Assembly (NCBI GenBank): GCA_005880075.1
Contig: VBJT01000209.1
Location: forward strand, 1-5,545
Origin: Chloroflexota bacterium
GTDB lineage: Bacteria; Chloroflexota; Dehalococcoidia; SM23-28-2; RBG-16-64-32
Direction of reading: 5' to 3'
DNA length: 5,545 nt
Each line of letters begins with the position of its first letter. The stretch's first letter is position 1. This document shows positions 1-5,066 of the stretch, piece after piece. Both the position numbers and the translations under genes were made by a program. Under the pieces are notes generated by a model that was given only the letters and a program-made list of their open reading frames with translations, searched no databases and was not told where the DNA came from.

Positions 1-432
1 TGGGTGCACACACGGTCCTCGATGCCGATGGTGCCGCGCTCGCAGCCGGGGCGGCCGCCCATCCAGAGATGCTCAAGGGCAACCGCCGGGAGCTTGAGCG
101 CCTCCTCGGTCGGCATCTCGACGACGAAGAATCGACCCTCAACGGTGCCCGCCAGGTGCACGATTCCGGCGTCAACCAGGTAGTCGTTACCCGTGGCCGA
201 GAAGGTGCGCTTGCTGTAGCCGACAGCCAATTCCTGCGCGGCGTTGCGCCTCGTGTGCGCGCCGTAAGCGCCGTCGGCTCAGGCGATGCCTAAGGAAGCG
301 CTCCGTCTGGGCATCGCTTCGGGCACGGCATCCGTCCTCTTCCCCGGCACCGAACTTTGCCGCCGCCGCGAAGTCGACATTCTAATGCCCCGCGTTCGCG
401 TCCAGCCGATCGAGCATCCCGTCGCCTGCTAG
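1..432 (+). pseudogene. Broken PfkB-family sugar kinase (1-phosphofructokinase/hexose kinase type), 3' part
   Basis: The 5' end lies outside the window. Reading from base 3, the frame shows PfkB C-terminal landmarks: LDADG, then KGNRREL (the K-x-N-x-x-E-L segment), VVVTRGREGA, and VGSGDA, the signature carrying the catalytic Asp. It then stops at TAA 291-293. The rest of the kinase resumes in another frame at 295 (EALRLGIASGTASVLFPG) and ends at TAG 430-432. In FruK-like kinases about 16 residues separate these two blocks; here only four bases do, so roughly 44 nt are missing and the frame is shifted. Intact members phosphorylate fructose-1-phosphate or related sugars with ATP. The truncated product would lose the helix after the catalytic Asp and the last ~45 residues, so it is probably inactive. 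An assembly error is the alternative. Which sugar it used cannot be told from the fragment. Confidence 0.85.
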
Positions 433-491
433 GTCGCCTCGCACTCGAAGCTTCTTGCTACCTGGGGGTTCAGGCTGTTTTGCAGTGGCGT

Positions 492-523
492 TTGCCAGAG
501 AATCAGGCTCGGTGCTGTACGAT
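492..523 (+). promoter_or_regulatory. Weak candidate promoter ahead of the nucleotidyltransferase-like gene
   Basis: TTGCCA (492-497) and TACGAT (518-523) resemble -35 and -10 boxes, but the 20-nt spacer is longer than the usual 16-18. It lies in the 134-nt gap between the broken kinase and GTG 567. Tentative only. Confidence 0.2.
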
Positions 524-566
524 AAACCGGATTCCCGATGACGCCTCAGCCCGGCAGGCGACCCCG

Positions 567-1724
567 GTGACCTCCCCCACCCTGGTCGTCTTCCTCGGAG
601 ATCTGGGCACCACACCCATCGAAACGATCGTCGCGACTGCGCGTCGCGCGGCCGCGCTCGATTCAATCGAAGACGCCCTTGCTAGTGGCGCCTTTGAGCG
701 AGCCATCCTCGCCACCGACCAAGCATGCGACCAAGACCTTCCCCCGGGCCTCGAACTCGATCTCGATGACGGCCCCTTCCACTTCGGCGCCCGCCTCTCA
801 GACCTCATTCGCCGCCACGCGCTCGACGCCGTCGTCTATCTCGGTGGCGGCAGCGTCCCGCTCTTCCGCGCCGACGACTTCCGCGAGCTCGCCGGTTCGC
901 TCACCCGCGACATCGCTCTCACCAACAACTCCTTCTCCTCCGATCTGGCCGCCTTCCCCGTCAGCGAAGGTGTTCTCGACGCGATCGCGCCGCTCGAGCG
1001 CGATAACGCCCTGGCCCGCGCGCTCGAGGAGAACGCGGGTCTCGCCGTCGGGGAACTTTCCCGCACCATCGAGACGCAGATGGACATCGACTCCCCCTCC
1101 GATCTCGCCGTCCTCGCTCTCACAGGCGAAGGCGGCCCGCGCCTCCGCGAATGCCTTCGCTCCGTGCAATCCGATGCCAATCCCACGGCTCAGGCTCTTA
1201 GCCTGCCTGCTTACCAGCGCGTCCTGCCTCTCTTCACCAACCGCGAGGCGCAGATCATCGTCGCGGGCCGCGTCGGCAGCCACTCCTGGCGGTACCTCGA
1301 ACGCGAGACCGCCTGCCGCGTCCGCCTCTTCGCAGAGGAGAGAGGACTCGAGAGCGATGGTCGGGCTCTGACCGGCACCCCCCGCTCGCTCCTCGGCTTC
1401 TTCATCGAAGCGGCCGGCGTCGACGGCTTCTTTGAAGTTCTCCCAAAGCTCGGCGACGGGGCCTTCATCGACACCCGCGTCCTCCTCGCCCATTTCGGGA
1501 TCGCGGCGACGCGGGAGGACCGTTTTCTCTCCGACCTCGGTCACTGGTCACAAATCAGCGACCCGTTCCTCCGCGACTTCACCCGCGCGGCGGTCGAAGC
1601 CCGCATCCCCGTCCTCCTCGGCGGCCACTCTCTCATGTCGGGCGGCCTCATGGCCCTCAACGAATTCGCCTGGCGCCAGCACGAAGCTCAGCATGTGAAC
1701 CCACCCGCTGCCTCGTCATCCTGA
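567..1724 (+). CDS. GT-A-fold nucleotidyltransferase-like protein with unassigned C-terminal half
   Basis: The product is 385 residues from GTG 567. The open frame reaches back to 357, but that would overlap the kinase tail and add a basic low-complexity stretch. Strand-like TLVVFLGDLG begins right after the GTG, with a weak purine-rich GGCAGG upstream. Residues 1-185 resemble MobA/CofC-type nucleotidyltransferases: a first strand (5-14), DAVVYLGGGSVPLF (87-100) like the G-G-D/S-x-P-L loop, TNNSFSSDL (119-127), and MDIDSPSDL (172-180), matching the D-I-D-x-P-x-D-L metal-binding motif. The N-terminal nucleotide loop typical of MobA (LAGGxxxR) is not visible, so catalysis is uncertain. Residues 215-370 contain conserved-looking segments (GRVGSHSWRYLE, IPVLLGGHSLMSGG) that I cannot assign. 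No signal peptide or membrane span is seen, so it is probably cytosolic. The last codons fall inside an intergenic repeat, so the native C-terminus may have been altered. Confidence 0.72.
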   Translation: MTSPTLVVFLGDLGTTPIETIVATARRAAALDSIEDALASGAFERAILATDQACDQDLPPGLELDLDDGPFHFGARLSDLIRRHALDAVVYLGGGSVPLFRADDFRELAGSLTRDIALTNNSFSSDLAAFPVSEGVLDAIAPLERDNALARALEENAGLAVGELSRTIETQMDIDSPSDLAVLALTGEGGPRLRECLRSVQSDANPTAQALSLPAYQRVLPLFTNREAQIIVAGRVGSHSWRYLERETACRVRLFAEERGLESDGRALTGTPRSLLGFFIEAAGVDGFFEVLPKLGDGAFIDTRVLLAHFGIAATREDRFLSDLGHWSQISDPFLRDFTRAAVEARIPVLLGGHSLMSGGLMALNEFAWRQHEAQHVNPPAASSS

Positions 1725-1775
1725 GCGACGACCACACTGGTTCGCGGACCCACGCCTCTCCGCGAAGGGATCTGG
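1715..1775. repeat. Dispersed palindromic intergenic repeat, degenerate copy with inserted hairpin
   Basis: GTCATCCTGAGCGA (1715-1728) and GCGAAGGGATCTGG (1762-1775) match the two ends of a repeat I remember from many bacterial genomes, usually GTCATCCTGAGCG..GCGAAGGATCT in one compact unit. Here about 33 nt separate the halves. The TGA of the upstream gene (1722-1724) is within it. A genome-wide copy count would settle the call. Confidence 0.45.
1741..1766 (+). terminator. Perfect 8-bp hairpin after the nucleotidyltransferase-like gene
   Basis: TTCGCGGA (1741-1748) and TCCGCGAA (1759-1766) are exact inverted complements around a 10-nt loop, 16 nt past the stop codon. No T-run follows, so it is not a canonical intrinsic terminator. 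It could slow 3' decay, act as a weak terminator, or simply be part of the surrounding repeat. Confidence 0.4.
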
Positions 1776-1821
1776 GGGTGGAGCCAATGCCCGCGCGTGG
1801 TGGCCGATCGCTAGACCGGCC

Positions 1822-1862
1822 ATCCGCTCATCCGCTCGGCAATCCGCTGACAATCATCCGCT
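1822..1862. repeat. Four copies of ATCCGCT upstream of the glyA promoter
   Basis: ATCCGCT occurs at 1822, 1830, 1842 and 1856, with start-to-start steps of 8, 12 and 14 nt, all in the same orientation. The array ends about 30 nt before the extended -10 element of glyA. It could bind a regulator or be a neutral low-complexity expansion. The rest of the gap between the upstream gene and the promoter holds nothing else I recognise. Confidence 0.55.
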
Positions 1863-1893
1863 CCGACTCGACCTCCCAGTTTGGGACCACATC

Positions 1894-1902
1894 TGCTAAA
1901 CT
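1894..1902 (+). promoter_or_regulatory. Extended -10 promoter of the riboswitch-glyA transcript
   Basis: TGCTAAACT is an extended -10 (TG-n-TAAACT). No good -35 lies 16-18 nt upstream, which extended -10 promoters tolerate. Transcription would begin about seven bases downstream, near G1909, which is the first base of the riboswitch P1 helix. That coincidence supports the call. Confidence 0.5.
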
Positions 1903-1906
1903 AACC

Positions 1907-1982
1907 CCGTCGCGACTGGCGCCTGCGAGGTGGAATCGACCACCGGGAAGCGACACCAACAACCGCCGCGCGCCTGGGCACG
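1907..1982 (+). promoter_or_regulatory. ZTP (pfl) riboswitch aptamer
   Basis: The leader matches the pfl/ZTP consensus closely. P1 is GTCGC (1909-1913) with GCGAC (1950-1954), followed by the conserved GACTGGCG (1914-1921). P2 is GGTGG (1929-1933) with CCACC (1940-1944), followed by the conserved CCGGGAAGCGAC. After a short linker comes the 3' element CCGCGCGCCTGGGCA (1966-1980). GGCG (1918-1921) can pair with CGCC (1971-1974) as the known pseudoknot. The class senses ZTP/ZMP, purine intermediates that build up when 10-formyl-tetrahydrofolate is limiting, and it commonly precedes glyA, folD, fhs and pur genes. Here it directly precedes glyA, so an ON response is expected. No intrinsic terminator with a U-run follows, which points to translational control. 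Confidence 0.92.
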
Positions 1983-2019
1983 AATCCCGAGTCCTGAGTC
2001 CCGAGTCCTGGGTCTTGAG
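1982..2019 (+). repeat. Five tandem heptanucleotides between aptamer and RBS
   Basis: The units are GAATCCC (1982), GAGTCCT (1989), GAGTCCC (1996), GAGTCCT (2003) and GGGTCTT (2010), ending in a partial GAG (2017-2019). The consensus is GAGTCCY. The array starts where the aptamer ends and stops just before the Shine-Dalgarno sequence, so it fills the riboswitch expression platform. The two GAGTCCT units each contain TCCT, complementary to AGGA of the RBS. Confidence 0.85.
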
Positions 2020-2029
2020 CCAAGGAGGA
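2006..2029 (+). promoter_or_regulatory. RBS of glyA with candidate sequestering hairpin
   Basis: The Shine-Dalgarno AAGGAGG (2022-2028) lies 6 nt before ATG 2035. CTTG (2014-2017) can pair with CAAG (2021-2024) over a 3-nt loop, T2013 with G2025, and TCCT (2006-2009) with AGGA (2026-2029), leaving GGG as a bulge. This helix would cover the RBS and is the likely OFF state of the riboswitch. The pairing is read by eye and not folded computationally. Confidence 0.5.
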
Positions 2030-2034
2030 TGCCC

Positions 2035-3411
2035 ATGAAAGCGCAGACACCAACCGCCACCGCCTCCCCCGAAACGATCGCCTTCCGCGCCGCGCTCGAC
2101 GTTGTCGGGGCCGCCCTCCCCGAGGTCGCCGACAGCATCCGCCAGGAGCTCGCCGACCAGCGTTCGCACCTCAAGCTCATCGCCAGCGAGAACTTCGCCT
2201 CGCCGGCCGTCCTCCTCGCCATGGGCAACTGGCTCTCCGATAAGTACGCCGAGGGCTCGCCCGGCCACCGCTTCTACGCCGGCTGCGACAACGTCGACGC
2301 CATCGAGTCGCGCGCCGTCGAGCTGGCGAAGTCGCTCTTCGGCGCCCAGCACGCCTACGTTCAGCCCCACAGCGGCATCGACGCCAACCTCGTCGCCTTC
2401 TGGGCCGTCCTCACCCATCGCGTCGAAGCGCCCGAGCTCGAGCGCCTCAACGCCAAGGACGTGCGCGATCTCTCGGCCGAGGACTGGGAAGGGCTCCGAC
2501 GCAAGCTCGGCAGCCAGAAGATGATGGGCATCACGGTCGAACCGCAGACCAACCTGATCGACTACGACGAGGTGCGGAAGCGCGCCCGCGAGGAGCGCCC
2601 CCTGCTCCTCATCGCCGGCTACAGCTCCTACCCCCGCAGGATCAACTTCCGCACCTTCCGCGAGATCGCCGACGAGGTCGGGGCGACCTTCATGGTCGAC
2701 ATGGCCCACTTCGCCGGCCTCGTCGCCGGCAAGGTCTACACCGGCGACTTCGAGCCCGTCCGCCACGCGCACATCGTGACGACGACGACGCACAAGACGC
2801 TGCGCGGCCCTCGCGGCGGCATGGTTCTCTGCGACGCCGAGCTCGCCGGCACCGTCGACCGCGGCTGCCCGCTCGTCCTCGGCGGGCCGCTGCCGCACAT
2901 CATCGCCGCCAAGGCCGTCGCCCTCCACGAGGCGTCGCAGCCGGAGTTCGCGACCTACGCCCGGCGCATCGTCGACAACGCCGCCGCGCTCGCCGAAGCC
3001 CTCCAGTCGAACGGCGTGACCGTCGTCACCGGCGGCAGCGAGAACCACATCGTGCTCGTCGACGTGCGCCCCTTCGGCCTCACCGGCCGCCAGGGCGAGG
3101 CCGCGCTGCGCTCCGCCGGCGTCACCCTCAACCGCAATGTTATCCCGTACGACACCAACGGCTCCTGGTACACGAGTGGCCTGCGCCTCGGCACGCCCGC
3201 CGTCACCACGCTCGGCATGGCCGCCGCCGAGATGCAGGAGATCGCCGCCATCATCGCCGGCGTCCTCCGCGCGACGGCCCCGACCAAGACCACCTCCGGC
3301 AAGCCCTCGCTCGCCAACTACACGCTCGACGAGCCCGCCCGCTCGCAGGCCGAAGGCCGTGCGCGGGACCTGCTGGGGCGCTTCCCGCTGTACCCGGAGA
3401 TCGAGCTTTAG
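2035..3411 (+). CDS. glyA: Serine hydroxymethyltransferase (glycine hydroxymethyltransferase), long form
   Basis: This PLP enzyme interconverts serine plus tetrahydrofolate with glycine plus 5,10-methylene-tetrahydrofolate, the main entry to one-carbon units for purine, thymidylate and methionine synthesis; it acts in the cytosol. The 458-residue product shows LIASEN (48-53), HSGIDAN (112-118), VDMAHFAGL (221-229) with PLP-contacting D222 and H225, TTTTHKTLRGPRGG (249-262) with Schiff-base Lys K254, and GLRLGTPA (382-389) with substrate-carboxylate Arg R384. A 40-residue insert around 128-165 marks the long variant known from some actinobacterial, spirochaete and Chloroflexota lineages, against ~415 residues for the E. 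coli type. ATG 2035 is chosen over in-frame ATG 2029, which abuts the AAGGAGG. It is controlled by the upstream ZTP riboswitch. Its last 69 nt recur, degenerate, at 4005-4073. Confidence 0.97.
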   Translation: MKAQTPTATASPETIAFRAALDVVGAALPEVADSIRQELADQRSHLKLIASENFASPAVLLAMGNWLSDKYAEGSPGHRFYAGCDNVDAIESRAVELAKSLFGAQHAYVQPHSGIDANLVAFWAVLTHRVEAPELERLNAKDVRDLSAEDWEGLRRKLGSQKMMGITVEPQTNLIDYDEVRKRAREERPLLLIAGYSSYPRRINFRTFREIADEVGATFMVDMAHFAGLVAGKVYTGDFEPVRHAHIVTTTTHKTLRGPRGGMVLCDAELAGTVDRGCPLVLGGPLPHIIAAKAVALHEASQPEFATYARRIVDNAAALAEALQSNGVTVVTGGSENHIVLVDVRPFGLTGRQGEAALRSAGVTLNRNVIPYDTNGSWYTSGLRLGTPAVTTLGMAAAEMQEIAAIIAGVLRATAPTKTTSGKPSLANYTLDEPARSQAEGRARDLLGRFPLYPEIEL

Positions 3412-3489
3412 AGACGACCCTGCATGGCCGCCCGAGACGGCATATCGCGGTCGCTAAATGCTTGATACCCGCGCCCCCCTTCCAGCCGT

Positions 3490-3870
3490 CTATGTCGCTA
3501 CCGGCTGCAAGAGCTGGATAATGTTGCCCTCAGGGTCCTTCAACGTCGCGATACGCAAGCCACCGTAATCAGTCGGCTGCTCGATGAACTCGACCCCGTC
3601 CGCAGTCAGGCGTTCGAAGTCCGCGTCCACGCCGTCGCTGCTCAGGCCGACCATGTGACGGTACTGATCGGAAGGCTTGCCCTTGACCTTGCTATGCGTG
3701 CCGAGGCCCAGGTACGCGCCCGTGTACCCCCCGCTGGCAGCTCTCTCGCCAAAGCCTACGAAGTCTGGCAGCTCGTAGGCCACCTTAAGGCCCAACAGGT
3801 CGCGGTAGAACGGGAGAAGGTTGTTAAGGTCCTCGCTCCAGATAGTGGCTCCAGCCAGTCCTTTTAGCAT
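3490..3870 (-). CDS. VOC (glyoxalase/bleomycin-resistance fold) family protein
   Basis: The 126-residue product matches the usual size of a two-module VOC protein. The first module has GATIWSEDLNNLLPFYRDLLGL (7-28), the typical strand then FY-x-D-x-LGL helix; the second has YRHMVGLSSDGVDADFERL (70-88) and ends with KDPEGNIIQLLQP (111-123). In metal-dependent VOC enzymes a His or Gln sits in strand 1 and a Glu in the last strand. Here strand 1 has no His and the last strand carries Gln (GNIIQ); only H72 is clear, so metal use and catalysis are doubtful. Glyoxalase, dioxygenase, resistance and binding roles all occur in this superfamily, and none can be chosen. ATG 3870 is preferred because AAAGGAG (3879-3885) lies 8 nt upstream; the frame stays open back to 4140 but through the glyA remnant. 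It is convergent with glyA, 78 nt from it, with no clear terminator between them. Confidence 0.88.
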   Translation of the reverse strand: MLKGLAGATIWSEDLNNLLPFYRDLLGLKVAYELPDFVGFGERAASGGYTGAYLGLGTHSKVKGKPSDQYRHMVGLSSDGVDADFERLTADGVEFIEQPTDYGGLRIATLKDPEGNIIQLLQPVAT

Positions 3871-3906
3871 GTCATTGACTCCTTTCCTGCTACCAGGCGT
3901 TGGCCG

Positions 3907-3915
3907 ATTGTAGCA
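3907..3915 (-). promoter_or_regulatory. Extended -10 promoter of the VOC gene
   Basis: On the minus strand this reads TGCTACAAT, an extended -10 with a five-of-six match to TATAAT. The region upstream (3918-3936) is distinctly AT-rich for this neighbourhood. Transcription would start near 3900, leaving a leader of about 30 nt with the AAAGGAG ribosome site. Confidence 0.55.
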
Positions 3916-3986
3916 GTTTCCAATATTCAATAAGATTGCCTCACCCGCACAACCACCGTGATCGTGCGACGCTGGGCTGCGGCGCA

Positions 3987-4073
3987 GACGCGCCCCGCCG
4001 GGCGCGCAGGCCGAGGGGCCGAGCGCGGGACCTGCTGGGACGATTTCCGCTGTACCCGGAGATCGAGCTCTAG
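3987..4073 (+). pseudogene. Remnant duplicate of the glyA 3' end
   Basis: Bases 4005-4073 align with glyA 3344-3411, including the TAG stop. There are six substitutions and one inserted G. The tail still reads GRARDLLGRFPLYPEIEL-stop, identical in protein to GlyA 441-458. The six differences (GAA/GAG, CGT/CGA, GGG/GGA, CGC/CGA, TTC/TTT, CTT/CTC) are all third-position and synonymous. Weaker similarity extends left to about 3987, with small indels. The similarity ends at the stop codon; downstream sequences are unrelated. It has no start and no function as a gene. It looks like the displaced end of an older or foreign glyA and lies behind the VOC gene. Confidence 0.88.
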
Positions 4074-4136
4074 CCTGCTGCGGGTTGAAATCCCACAGCT
4101 TCGGTTTGGCGACTGCGGGTTGTCGCGGGCGTTCAA

Positions 4137-4559
4137 TCATTCGATTTTCCTTCGGGGTTTTCTGATTGGCCGTCGTTGATGGCGTGTGGTGAGTGATTGT
4201 CTGTGGGGGGTGTTTTCCGGTATACGCGACCGGCTGCGTTTGGGCGCGGCGGGTTTCCGACGACTTTGTCCGATTGTCCGCTCTCCATCCAGAACTTCTG
4301 CGAGGAGAATGAGTCTCTCGCGGCCGCGGACCAGGCCGCGCTTTAGCACCTGTTCGATGACCTGAGCGGCGAGCTCATCGGCCTGGCGCTGCCTGGAGCG
4401 TACGCGGTCGGCGTAGCGGCGAAGGAGCTTGCGGGCCCGCGGGCTGGCGGCGACTATCTCACCAAGCTGCTTGAACTGCTTCGAGCGGCCGCCGTGCTTG
4501 AGAGCGTTCAGGTTGCCTTTGGGCGCTCCGGCGCCGGGGCGTTTGCCTCCTCTGGGCAT
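4137..4559 (-). CDS. Small basic protein with N-terminal RPGAGAPKGNLNALKHG motif
   Basis: The 140-residue product begins with a glycine/lysine-rich segment, KRPGAGAPKGNLNALKHG (6-23). I know this motif from many phage- and mobile-element-associated hypothetical proteins, some next to terminase genes. Residues 30-95 look helical and charged (ARKLLRRYADRVRSRQRQADELAAQVIEQVL). The last 45 residues are almost all basic and low in complexity, as in a nucleic-acid-binding tail or a frame that has drifted after a mutation. ATG 4559 is chosen because GGAGGTGA (4567-4574) is 7 nt upstream; TTG 4580 would add seven residues and put the Shine-Dalgarno inside the gene. It is divergent from the gene at 4695. 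Its TGA overlaps a minus-strand ATG at 4140 in an ATGA arrangement. No function is assigned. Confidence 0.72.
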   Translation of the reverse strand: MPRGGKRPGAGAPKGNLNALKHGGRSKQFKQLGEIVAASPRARKLLRRYADRVRSRQRQADELAAQVIEQVLKRGLVRGRERLILLAEVLDGERTIGQSRRKPAAPKRSRSRIPENTPHRQSLTTRHQRRPIRKPRRKIE

Positions 4560-4629
4560 GGTCAATTCACCTCCATCCAACTTAGCGAGAAGTGGCCAAA
4601 AATCTAAGAGGCGAGTGACACTGTCCTAT

Positions 4630-4657
4630 TTGAGATACGAGCAGGATTGGCTATGCT
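4630..4657 (+). promoter_or_regulatory. Candidate promoter of the gene at 4695
   Basis: TTGAGA (4630-4635) matches the -35 consensus at five of six bases. TATGCT (4652-4657) matches -10 at four of six, with a 16-nt spacer. Transcription would start near 4664, past ATG 4653, so the real start codon would have to be GTG 4695. Confidence 0.4.
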
Positions 4658-4694
4658 CGGGCCAAAAGTTTATAGGGCCGTTGAGGAGGATGAT

Positions 4695-5066
4695 GTGGAG
4701 AAGGGACGGCGGAAGCGGCGCCGGAAGGGCAACTATTACCTGTCGAAGTCGATGGCGAGCGAGGACCGGGCCGAGCTGAGGCGGGCCGACCAAGTCGAAG
4801 GGCTGGCGGACGAGATCGCCATGCTGCGCATGCGAATAAAGAGGGCGCTGGTCGACGAAGAGGAGGACCTGGAGATATTGTCGATGGGGCTGGACAGGCT
4901 ATCCCGCGCGGTGGGGATGCAGCACAAAATGCATCCGCAGGCGAGCGAAGAGTTGTTCGATAGCTTAGAGGCGATACTGGACAGATTCCCGGACCTAGAT
5001 AGACCGCCGCCGGCACCTCCGGCTGACGGCGAGGGGCCGAAGCGGCCGCTGGGGGAGAGGGAGTGA
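4695..5066 (+). CDS. Hypothetical protein of a mobile-element-type 'KGN...LADEIAMLR' family
   Basis: The 123-residue product starts with a strongly basic segment (KGRRKRRRKGN, 3-13). A charged helical core follows, GLADEIAMLRMRIKRAL (36-52) and DLEILSMGLDRLSRAVGMQHKM (58-79), and then a proline-rich, acidic tail. The layout (short basic GN-containing N-terminus, a 'DEIALLR-x-x-IRR' helix, and a helix ending near Q) resembles small hypothetical proteins I remember from Chloroflexota genomes close to recombinases. No enzymatic motif is visible, and a coiled-coil or DNA-binding accessory role is only a guess. GTG 4695 is chosen because GAGGAGG (4683-4689) is 5 nt upstream and a likely promoter overlaps the alternative ATG 4653, which has only a weak AGGA. 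It is divergent from the basic gene ending at 4559. Confidence 0.68.
   Translation: MEKGRRKRRRKGNYYLSKSMASEDRAELRRADQVEGLADEIAMLRMRIKRALVDEEEDLEILSMGLDRLSRAVGMQHKMHPQASEELFDSLEAILDRFPDLDRPPPAPPADGEGPKRPLGERE

Noticed and set aside
357..566. N-terminal extension of the nucleotidyltransferase-like protein to an ATG at 357
   Set aside because: It overlaps the tail of the kinase pseudogene and encodes a basic, low-complexity stretch; the folded-domain-like sequence begins right after GTG 567.
798..1544. Minus-strand 248-codon frame opposite the nucleotidyltransferase-like gene
   Set aside because: No motif or ribosome site; it is a GC-rich shadow of the plus-strand gene.
1930..2034. Upstream in-frame start for glyA
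   Set aside because: The extension would translate the ZTP riboswitch and the heptad repeats; ATG 2035 has a perfect Shine-Dalgarno at 6 nt.
1828..3048. Long minus-strand open frame of 406 codons opposite glyA
   Set aside because: It is antisense to a clear glyA with catalytic motifs. It is an artefact of strong GC bias at third codon positions and has repetitive Val/Gly/Asp/Glu composition.
3412..3489. Bidirectional terminator between glyA and the VOC gene
   Set aside because: I found no stable inverted repeat with a T-run in these 78 nt.
3871..4140. 216-residue version of the VOC protein starting at 4140
   Set aside because: The extra 90 residues are antisense to the glyA remnant and across the VOC promoter; ATG 3870 has AAAGGAG at 8 nt and gives the family's normal length.
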